Shown here in pieces: positions 57,826-63,992 of a stretch of DNA of 63,992 nucleotides (position 1 is the first letter of the stretch; each line of letters opens with the position of its first letter). Under the pieces are notes generated by a model, which saw only the letters and a program-made list of their open reading frames with translations, was not told the DNA's origin and ran no database searches. The translations under genes and the position numbers were made by a program. The stretch is from Negativicutes bacterium (lineage in GTDB: Bacteria; Bacillota_C; Negativicutes; Sporomusales_B; JARLHX01): the NCBI GenBank assembly GCA_031292015.1, contig JARLHY010000040.1, positions 1 through 63,992 on the forward strand. Direction: 5' to 3'.

Positions 57826-58479
57826 ATGATAGCGAATCAAAATAAGAATAATAAAAGCGATGATTACCTGCCATCATTTCAGGGATTGGAGTTGGCAAGC
57901 TTGCTTGAGGCTATTACCGCCTTCTGTCAGGTGGTATTATTCGCATTATTGTACCTGGTCATCCTGGCGGGGATCGCCAGCCGGTTTCACCAGGCTCCCG
58001 CCTTATCGGCGGAATCTGCCGCCGCATCTCCGGTCGGAGGCCAAGAAGCTTTAAAGATCGATTTCCTGACCGTCGCCGCCCCTATCGCCATCGACTCCCC
58101 GTCCGCTGTGTTCCGCTATGTATCGCCGCGGATCGCCGGCAGTTTGGTCGAATACCTTGTACTGCTGCTTCTTAACCGGAACAACGCCCTTGTCGGTGAA
58201 ATCGTCTGCACCGATCAGACCAGCGCCGGCGTACGGCTGCCTCAGGTGGAGCAAATCGTCCGGCACTGCAGGGAAAACAACGCCGCCCAGGTGATTGTCG
58301 CCCACAATCATCCTCTGGGCACTATGTATCCGTCGCTGGAGGATGTTCACTATACCAACGGTCTGACGGCCCGGTTGGCGGAAAAGGGCATCACCCTGGC
58401 CGATCACCTGATCGTGACCCCGGCAGGCTATCACTCCCTGAAAGAGTACTGCCAAAACCCTACTTTCACTCTCCGCTGA
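57826..58479 (+). CDS. Membrane-anchored RadC/JAMM protein
   Basis: About 217 residues from ATG at 57826 (weak ribosome site). An N-terminal membrane helix (FCQVVLFALLYLVILAGIAS) precedes a JAMM domain with VAHNHPLGTMYPSLED (HxH ... SxxD ligands present). The helix-hairpin-helix of normal RadC is absent, so it is not a simple duplicate of the gene at 43663. Substrate unknown; a membrane-tethered metallo-peptidase or isopeptidase is possible. Confidence 0.75.
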   Translation: MIANQNKNNKSDDYLPSFQGLELASLLEAITAFCQVVLFALLYLVILAGIASRFHQAPALSAESAAASPVGGQEALKIDFLTVAAPIAIDSPSAVFRYVSPRIAGSLVEYLVLLLLNRNNALVGEIVCTDQTSAGVRLPQVEQIVRHCRENNAAQVIVAHNHPLGTMYPSLEDVHYTNGLTARLAEKGITLADHLIVTPAGYHSLKEYCQNPTFTLR

Positions 58480-58504
58480 AAACATACCTGCCCCGGAATA
58501 AGGC

Positions 58505-58530
58505 GGGCTGCTGATTCTCATCAGCAGCCC
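58505..58530. terminator. Bidirectional terminator
   Basis: GGGCTGCTGAT, loop TCTC, ATCAGCAGCCC between convergent genes, with T-rich sequence on the plus side. Confidence 0.75.
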
Positions 58531-58538
58531 TTGCTTTG

Positions 58539-60014
58539 TTATATAATTTTCATCAAAGGCCAGTAGGTGTAGATGAAAACCACGATGAGAAGGATGGCCG
58601 CGATGGTGGTCGGAATGCCGACCTTGGCCATGTCTCTCACTTCGAAGGTATCTGTGGCGTAGGCGATCATCGCCTGCGGCGAGTTGACCGGCAGGATGAA
58701 GGCGATATACACACACAGGGTCGAGATGAAGGTCATGCCCCACATCGGCAGGCTGGGATTGTTCAGGCTGAGCAAAAAGCCGATAACTGTGGGAACAAGA
58801 GCTGCCGTCGCCGAAGTGATGCTGGCGAAAGCAAAGCGGATGATACACAGGGCGATGGTCAGTACCAGCATCATCATCGCCACCGGCATGGAGCCCAGTC
58901 CCAGACCGCCCAGAGCAGCCTTGGCCAGCCACATGGCCGCTCCGGTGCTGAGCAGAACTTCACCCAGCGAAATCCCGGCCCCGAACAGCAGGATGGTACC
59001 CCAGTCAACCTTGCTGGCCAGGGTCTTCCAGTCGCCGATACCGAGCCCTGGCCACATCATCATCAGCACCGACAAAATGGCGGTGGTGTTGGCGTCAAGT
59101 GTGGCCGGCAGCCCCACGGATTTATACCAGAGCTCCGAAGTCCAGATAAAGATGGTGATGGCAAAGATGATAGAGATTCTTTTTTCCTTCTCGCTCATCG
59201 GCCCAAGGTCGGTCAGAGCCTTGCTGATGATTTCTTTGCCGCCGGGAATCTCAGCAAATTCGAACTTGTTGAATTTGGTGATAATGAAATAGAAAATCAG
59301 CGACAGAATCAGCGAATACGGCGCGCCATAAATCAGCCAGTCGCCCCAGGAAATGGTATGTTTGAAGGAACTGGCGATAAACGATGCCGCTACCGGATTG
59401 GGAGCGCCGGAAGTCAGCAGCAGAATACCGGAGATCGAAGACTCGATGGCCACGCAGACCAGCAGCATCCGGGCGAACACGCCTTTTTTGTCGACCCCGA
59501 AGGCCGCTATGAGTCCCATGGCGATCGGCGTCATGGTGGCCGACCGGGCGGTGATCGAAGGAATTAAAAAGCCCAGCAGCAGCATGACGATGATGACGCC
59601 GCCGAAGATCGCGTTGGTTTTGGTCCCGACGATCTTGAGGATGTTCAGGGCGATTCGCTTCTCCAGTCCGGTGGACAGAATGCCTGCCGCCATGAACAGA
59701 CCGGCGGCGACCAGCACCCAGCCGGTGTTGGTGAAGCCGCTCAGGGCCAGGGGAATGGCTTTTGCCGTGCCCAGCATCGGGCCGCTGATATCCTTAGCCG
59801 GCGCGAAGCCCATGAAAACGCACAAGAAAGCAATGATTGCAACAGCGCTCACCGGATAGGATACGGCTTCGGTAACCCACATGATGACCGCAAAAACCAG
59901 TACGCCGAGGGTAACCTTGCCTGCCGAGGACAACCCGGCAAGCGGGGGCATGAAAATGATGCCCAGCATCAAGGCCAAACCGATAAGAACCCACACTAGC
60001 TTTTTACCTGACAC
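58539..60014 (-). CDS. DASS-family (SLC13-like) anion:Na+ symporter 1
   Basis: 491 residues, about 12-14 membrane helices. The opening GKVTLGVLVFAVIMWVTEAVSYPVSAV, the first SNT-like motif LIPSITARSATMTPIA and the second ITSATAALVPT with LPVNSPQAMIAYATDTFEVRDMAKVG mark the divalent anion symporter family. Likely imports dicarboxylates with Na+, which would feed the neighbouring decarboxylase. A close paralog follows upstream. Confidence 0.92.
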   Translation of the reverse strand: MSGKKLVWVLIGLALMLGIIFMPPLAGLSSAGKVTLGVLVFAVIMWVTEAVSYPVSAVAIIAFLCVFMGFAPAKDISGPMLGTAKAIPLALSGFTNTGWVLVAAGLFMAAGILSTGLEKRIALNILKIVGTKTNAIFGGVIIVMLLLGFLIPSITARSATMTPIAMGLIAAFGVDKKGVFARMLLVCVAIESSISGILLLTSGAPNPVAASFIASSFKHTISWGDWLIYGAPYSLILSLIFYFIITKFNKFEFAEIPGGKEIISKALTDLGPMSEKEKRISIIFAITIFIWTSELWYKSVGLPATLDANTTAILSVLMMMWPGLGIGDWKTLASKVDWGTILLFGAGISLGEVLLSTGAAMWLAKAALGGLGLGSMPVAMMMLVLTIALCIIRFAFASITSATAALVPTVIGFLLSLNNPSLPMWGMTFISTLCVYIAFILPVNSPQAMIAYATDTFEVRDMAKVGIPTTIAAILLIVVFIYTYWPLMKII

Positions 60015-60281
60015 GTCTACGCCTCCCCATCATTTTACATTCGGAAATTTCCGTTGGGTACCATTGCATAATATTCTGAATATACTACGGGATTTCCTGC
60101 TGCGTATGATGGTCATCAATTGTAACATATAGTAGCATGTTGCAATGGGTTTGCCCGACGCGGGCAGCATGTCGGAGTCGCGGAACCGGTTATACCTGAT
60201 GTCTTAAGTTTTCATCCTTGGCTGTAATCGGCGTTGAAACGCCAGTACTGTCTTGCGGGGAAACCTGCCATAACCAAAAGC
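60015..60281. other. Intergenic region between the two transporter genes
   Basis: No gene. Contains a short hairpin TGCCCG/CGGGCA (60152-60166). The promoter of transporter 1 should lie in the part near 60050-60130. Confidence 0.35.
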
Positions 60282-60307
60282 GGGGCGCAGACCGCTGCCT
60301 GCGCCCC
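60282..60307 (-). terminator. Terminator of transporter 2
   Basis: Minus strand GGGGCGCAG, 8-base loop, CTGCGCCCC, then GCTTTTGG. Confidence 0.85.
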
Positions 60308-60315
60308 GGTCTTTG

Positions 60316-61785
60316 TCAGACCAATCCCATCCAGTGCCAGTAAGTGAAGTTAAACAGAACCAGCAGCGCCAGCGCGATAATGGTCATTGGGATGCCGACC
60401 TTTGCCATGTCTTTGACTTCGAAGGTGTTTGTAGCGTAAGCGATCATCGCCTGCGGCGAGTTCACCGGCAGGATGAAGGCAAAATACACGCAGTAGGTGG
60501 CGATCAGGGTCATGCCGAACATCGGCAGGCTCTGATTGTTCAGGCTGATCAAAAAGCCCATGACGGTAGGTACAAGGGCCGCGGTCGCCGAGGTGATACT
60601 GGCAAAGGCGAAACGGATCACCAGCAGTGCCACCGCAATTACGGTCATCATCAGCGGCGGCGTCATCGATCCGAGGCCCAGTCCGCCAAGGGATGCCTTG
60701 GCAAGCCAGATGGCGGCGCCAGAACTGAGCAGCGCTTCACCGAGGGAAATGCCTGCACCGAACAGGAGAATCGTGCCCCAGTCGACGCGGTTGGAAAGGT
60801 CTTTCCAGTTGGCCACCCCGATGATCGGCGTCAGCATCAGCGTCACCGAAAGGATCGCCACAGAGTTGGGATCGATCTTGTGCCAGCTTTCGGTCGCCCA
60901 AAGCAAAATGGTGACAGCGAAGATGCACGAAATCCGTTTTTCTTTGTCAGTCATCGGTCCGATATCCACCAGGGCCTTATCAATCGCGGCCCGACCTCCC
61001 GGAATCTCCGTGAACTCGAATTTATTCATCCGGGTGATCAGGAAATAGAAGATAATCGACAGGATCAGGCAATACGGCATCGCGTAGACGATCCATTCTC
61101 CCCAGGTGATGCCTTTGTGCAGCGTGCTGTTGGCAAAACCGAGGAAGACTGCGTTAGGCGCGCCGGCTGTCAGTACACCGATGCCGGAAATCGAGGACGA
61201 AATGGCCACACAGACCAGCATCATCCGGGCAAACACGCTTTTCGGATCAACTCCGAACGCGGCGATCAGCCCCATAGCGATCGGCGTCATGGTAGCAGAG
61301 CGGGCCGTAATCGACGGGATCAGGAAATCCAGGACCAGCATGACAATGATCATGCCGGCGAAAATCGAGTTGGTTTTAGTGCCGACGATTTTAAGGATAC
61401 TGAGGGCGATTCTTTTTTCCAAACCGGTGGACAAAATTCCCGCCGCCATAAATAGACCTGCGGCAACCAGTACCCAACCGGCGTTGACTAATCCGCTCAG
61501 CGCCAGGGGAATGGCTTTACCGGTGCCCAGCAGGGGACCAGTCAGCCCTTTGGCTGGTGCAAAGCCCAAAAATAAGATAAGGAATAGAATGATCATGACG
61601 GCGCTTAAAGGATAGGAGATAGCTTCTGTCACCCACATGATCACCGCGAAGGCCAACACGGCGAGAACCCGCTGACCGGCGACGGACAATCCGTCCGGCG
61701 TCGGCATGATGGCAATGCCGATCATGACCGCCAAGCCGAGAAGTACCAAAAGTAGCTTCCTGGTTGTAAATCCGTTCTGTGCCAC
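60316..61785 (-). CDS. DASS-family (SLC13-like) anion:Na+ symporter 2
   Basis: 489 residues, the same architecture and motifs as transporter 1 (roughly three quarters identical by eye), including LIPSITARSATMTPIA and LPVNSPQAMIAYATNTFEVKDM. The most visible differences lie in the loop before the second half (residues 265-330). A tandem duplication with its own terminator suggests distinct substrates or separate regulation. Confidence 0.92.
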   Translation of the reverse strand: MAQNGFTTRKLLLVLLGLAVMIGIAIMPTPDGLSVAGQRVLAVLAFAVIMWVTEAISYPLSAVMIILFLILFLGFAPAKGLTGPLLGTGKAIPLALSGLVNAGWVLVAAGLFMAAGILSTGLEKRIALSILKIVGTKTNSIFAGMIIVMLVLDFLIPSITARSATMTPIAMGLIAAFGVDPKSVFARMMLVCVAISSSISGIGVLTAGAPNAVFLGFANSTLHKGITWGEWIVYAMPYCLILSIIFYFLITRMNKFEFTEIPGGRAAIDKALVDIGPMTDKEKRISCIFAVTILLWATESWHKIDPNSVAILSVTLMLTPIIGVANWKDLSNRVDWGTILLFGAGISLGEALLSSGAAIWLAKASLGGLGLGSMTPPLMMTVIAVALLVIRFAFASITSATAALVPTVMGFLISLNNQSLPMFGMTLIATYCVYFAFILPVNSPQAMIAYATNTFEVKDMAKVGIPMTIIALALLVLFNFTYWHWMGLV

Positions 61786-61871
61786 GACTAATGCCTCCCT
61801 ATAGCAAATAGCATTTCCTGGCCGGAAATACCGGTCAAATATCCTGTATAAGGAAAGTAAGTCCAGCTATA

Positions 61872-61923
61872 GTTTGATGCATGCGTCAGCTTGTCAAATT
61901 TCCTTCTGTCGCATGCATCAAAC
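61872..61923. promoter_or_regulatory. Long inverted repeat upstream of transporter 2
   Basis: Arms GTTTGATGCATGCG (61872-61885) and CGCATGCATCAAAC (61910-61923) match perfectly around a 24-base spacer. It lies between the biotin-carrier stop and the transporter start: either an operator pair or an attenuating hairpin. No T run follows. Confidence 0.6.
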
Positions 61924-61953
61924 AGCATGGATCATTTCAAGCAGAACCGTTCG

Positions 61954-62349
61954 TTAACCTACCGAAATCAGAGCGGTTCCGGTTTGGATCGGGTCGCCGG
62001 GCTTGACAAAGATTTCCTTGACCACGCCGTCGTTGGCGGCCAGGACAGGGTTATGCATTTTCATCGCCTCGACGATAATCAGTTCTTGGCCCTTTTTCAC
62101 GCTGTCGCCGACGTTGACTTTGACCGAAATGATCTTGCCAGGCATCGGAGCACTGATGGTGCCTGCACCGCCGGACGGCGCAGCGGCTTTCGGAGCGGCG
62201 GGAGCAGCGGCCGGGGCCGGAGCAGCAGCCGGAGCGGGAGCAGCGGCCGGGGCCGGAGCGGCTTTGGCGGCGGGAGCGGCAGCGCCGCCCTTCTTCTCTA
62301 CAGTAACGTCATAGGATTTACCATTCACGGTAATGGTGTAAGTTGCCAT
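61954..62349 (-). CDS. mmdC: Biotin carrier subunit of methylmalonyl-CoA-type decarboxylase
   Basis: 131 residues: MATYTITVNGKSYDVTVEKKG, an Ala/Pro hinge of about 35 residues, then a biotinyl domain with VEAMKMHNP. The layout matches MmdC (gamma). ATG follows AAGGAGGATG. Downstream of the delta gene. Confidence 0.92.
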   Translation of the reverse strand: MATYTITVNGKSYDVTVEKKGGAAAPAAKAAPAPAAAPAPAAAPAPAAAPAAPKAAAPSGGAGTISAPMPGKIISVKVNVGDSVKKGQELIIVEAMKMHNPVLAANDGVVKEIFVKPGDPIQTGTALISVG

Positions 62350-62379
62350 GTTACATCCTCCTTGTAGTTTCTATTGTCT

Positions 62380-62676
62380 TTACAGTCGGCCCTGCATCAG
62401 TTCCTGCCGGCCGGTGAAAGCCCAGTTCCGGCCACTCGGCCTGATGCTGACCACTTGGAATTCTCCGCCGCCTTCGAACTCGGCGACAGCCGCGGTGATT
62501 ACAGCCAACAGCTCGTCGTCTTCCGCATCCTGTACGGCGTAAGCCGGCGCTGCGCTTGCCGCAAGCTGGGGAGCTGACTGTGCCGGAACCGACTGCGCCG
62601 ATTCCTCTTTCGGCTTATTCCGCAGTATGAGGAACAATATGACGGCGACTACGATGACCACCAATAGCCATGTCAT
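62380..62676 (-). CDS. mmdD: Decarboxylase delta subunit (MmdD/OadG-like)
   Basis: 98 residues: one membrane helix (WLLVVIVVAVILFLILRNK), a Pro/Ala/Ser linker, and a C-terminal domain ELLAVITAAVAEFEGG ... GRNWAFTGRQELMQGRL. This is the MmdD architecture; the domain recurs alone at 55693. The ATG shares its A with the previous stop (TAATG). Confidence 0.85.
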   Translation of the reverse strand: MTWLLVVIVVAVILFLILRNKPKEESAQSVPAQSAPQLAASAAPAYAVQDAEDDELLAVITAAVAEFEGGGEFQVVSIRPSGRNWAFTGRQELMQGRL

Positions 62677-62822
62677 TATTTGTCTCCCCCTTTCGGTTGA
62701 TTTGGGGTTTTGTCTTCTTCCTGGCTGCTGTCTTGTCGACGACGGGCCCGTTCTTTACGCGAGCTGTAAAAATAGTAGCTGACGGCGACCACGGTTCCTA
62801 GTATGAAGGCCACTTCGTTCAC
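62676..62822 (-). CDS. Small membrane protein in the decarboxylase operon (48 aa)
   Basis: GTG after GAGGGGCG; MNEVAFILGTVVAVSYYFYSS followed by a highly charged tail (RKERARRRQDSSQEEDK). One membrane helix, basic side inside. Its TAA overlaps the delta ATG, so it is co-translated. Not known in classical decarboxylases; perhaps an assembly factor or an additional small subunit. Confidence 0.65.
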   Translation of the reverse strand: MNEVAFILGTVVAVSYYFYSSRKERARRRQDSSQEEDKTPNQPKGGDK

Positions 62823-62825
62823 GGT

Positions 62826-63434
62826 CTACGCCCCTCGCTTACTGCTCTTCGCTTGCTCATTATAGCCTTTGGCCAGCTCGACATTGACTTCAACTACTTC
62901 GGGATTGAAACGGATGATATGGGTTCCTTTGTCCGACACATTCGGCAGGTCTTCCACAGCTTGCGGGGTATGGACAAGCGCGCCGTGGGGCACGTACTTG
63001 CCGTCCGGAATGTTGACCTGAATGAGTTTGGCACCGTGTCCGATATAGCAGTTCTTCCCCACAGTCGAGGCGTGAACCACCGAGCCAAACCCGATAAAGG
63101 TGTTTTTGCCGATGAAGGCCGGGCCGTGGATAATCGAGGCATGGGCGCAGGATACTTCCTCGGAGATATAGATGGAGTAGCCTTCGTTGCCCACAATAAC
63201 ATTTTGTTCTTTCAGTCCGTGCATGATGACATTGTCCTGGACATTCGTTTTCTTGCCGACATAGATCCGGCCGCCTTCGTCACCCCGGATGCTCGCCCCG
63301 GGGCTGACCATGACGAATTCGTCGATTGTCACCGGGCCGATGACGCTGGCCGTCTGTGACACATAGGCTGTGCTCGCCACTTCAGGGCTTTTCTCCTCCG
63401 AAATCCAGGATGTTTTCGGTGATTTGATCAGCAT
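62826..63434 (-). CDS. Gamma-class carbonic anhydrase-like hexapeptide protein
   Basis: 202 residues, left-handed beta helix. Gamma carbonic anhydrase residues are present: R50-x-D52, Q66 (TNVQDN), and metal ligands H72 (MHG), H98 and H103 (CAHASIIHG), the last two with the family's five-residue spacing. The ATG at 63434 follows GGAGG. In a decarboxylase operon it could hydrate released CO2. Non-enzymatic hexapeptide relatives exist, so activity is inferred. Confidence 0.87.
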   Translation of the reverse strand: MLIKSPKTSWISEEKSPEVASTAYVSQTASVIGPVTIDEFVMVSPGASIRGDEGGRIYVGKKTNVQDNVIMHGLKEQNVIVGNEGYSIYISEEVSCAHASIIHGPAFIGKNTFIGFGSVVHASTVGKNCYIGHGAKLIQVNIPDGKYVPHGALVHTPQAVEDLPNVSDKGTHIIRFNPEVVEVNVELAKGYNEQAKSSKRGA

Positions 63435-63455
63435 ATTGTCCAGCCTCCTCAAACC

Positions 63456-63992
63456 TTACTTTACGCCAAGGAGCGCCAGCATGATACCGCCCGATATCGC
63501 CGTGCCGAATACCCCGGCCAGGTTGGGTCCCATGGCATGCATGATCAGGAAGTTATATGGGTTTTCCTTGAGGGCCACTACGTGGGCCACCCGGGCGGCG
63601 ATAGGCACCGAGGCGATACCGGCCGAGCCGAGTAATGGGTTGATTTTTTCTTTCAGGAACAGATTCATGATTTTCGCGGTGATAACACCGGAGGCCGTAC
63701 CGCCCAGGAAGGCGATGAGACCAAGACCGACGATAACGAGGGTTGTGAAGGTAAGAAAACGTTCTGCGGCCATGGTCGAGCCGACAGCCACGGTGAGGGT
63801 GATAGTGATGACGTTCATGATTTCGTTGGCGGCGGTGTTGGCCAGACGCTCAACCATCAGAACTTCGCGCAGCATGTTGCCCAGCATCAGCATGGTGATC
63901 AGCGGTGCAACAGGCGGCAGCAGCAGGTTAACGATAATCGCAATAACAAAGGGGAATACGATTCTTTCCAGACGGGTTACCGGCCGGACCTG
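63456..63992 (-). CDS. mmdB: Na+-translocating decarboxylase beta subunit, N-terminus outside window
   Basis: 178 C-terminal residues are visible: FPFVIAIIVNLLLPPVAPLITMLMLGNMLREVLMVERL, MAAERFLTF, FLKEKINPLLGSAGIASVPIAARV and a closing MHAMGPNLAGVFGTAISGGIML. This is the C-terminal half of the OadB/MmdB family. It is a second, divergent beta subunit compared with 53894 (e.g. IASVPIAARVA against ISAFPMSGRVV). The alpha subunit may follow outside the window. Confidence 0.92.
   Translation of the reverse strand, partial: QVRPVTRLERIVFPFVIAIIVNLLLPPVAPLITMLMLGNMLREVLMVERLANTAANEIMNVITITLTVAVGSTMAAERFLTFTTLVIVGLGLIAFLGGTASGVITAKIMNLFLKEKINPLLGSAGIASVPIAARVAHVVALKENPYNFLIMHAMGPNLAGVFGTAISGGIMLALLGVK

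Overview
The window reads as a chromosomal piece of an anaerobic, diderm, spore-forming Firmicute of the Negativicutes (Sporomusaceae-like). This is inferred from gene content: a complete Rnf complex, Na+-translocating decarboxylase subunits of the methylmalonyl-CoA/oxaloacetate type, sporulation-linked genes (a short Spo0B-like gene next to obgE, and a SpoIVFA-like/SpoIVFB-like pair), mreBCD/PBP2/RodA with minCDE, and purine-rich Shine-Dalgarno sites throughout. No 16S gene is present, so genus is not assigned.

Region 1 (1-8228) is the end of a prophage integrated at the 3' end of tRNA-Ala(GGC). A tyrosine integrase (6908-8122) runs into the tRNA. Left of it lie a divergent repressor/Cro region with a repeated 15-bp palindromic operator, an antirepressor, a second repressor region with genes on alternating strands, and a leftward chain of very small, overlapping early genes. 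The chain ends in a SWIM zinc-finger gene coupled to an SMC/RecF-like ATPase that leaves the window. Several genes are only 33-54 codons long, including two tiny paralogous zinc-ribbon-like proteins and an Arr-like putative ADP-ribosyltransferase. The far attachment site is outside the window.

Region 2 (8350-31500, mostly minus strand) is a housekeeping string: rplU-prp-rpmA, spo0B-like-obgE-yhbY-proB-proA, a MacAB-type efflux operon, nadD, yqeK, an LCP-family gene broken by an in-frame TAA, rsfS and cvfB, with rng and two radical-SAM-associated genes upstream of rplU. About 6 kb of accessory genes (RRM protein, large orphan histidine kinase, several tiny membrane proteins, DUF3870, PilZ) sit between nadD and yqeK, genes that are usually adjacent.

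Region 3 (31500-46300) is the envelope and division region: SpoIVFB/SpoIVFA-like proteases, rodA, minE-minD-minC, KTSC protein, a plus-strand molybdopterin oxidoreductase, mrdA-mreD-mreC-mreB, radC, maf, DUF4321, a Gx transporter and a NusG-II protein.

Region 4 (46300-63992) is energy metabolism: rnfB-A-E-G-D-C with an RseC-like gene, then two Na+-decarboxylase subunit clusters. Both lack a carboxyltransferase (alpha) gene in view. The second adds a gamma-class carbonic anhydrase and a 48-residue membrane protein and is followed by two tandem DASS (SLC13-like) transporters. The likely combined logic is dicarboxylate uptake, biotin-dependent decarboxylation that pumps Na+, and Rnf coupling of ferredoxin/NAD to an ion gradient.

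Two dispersed intergenic repeat families are visible: a ~124-bp element with imperfect inverted ends (three copies, each just after the stop codon of a minus-strand gene) and a structured GC-rich element with a partial second copy.
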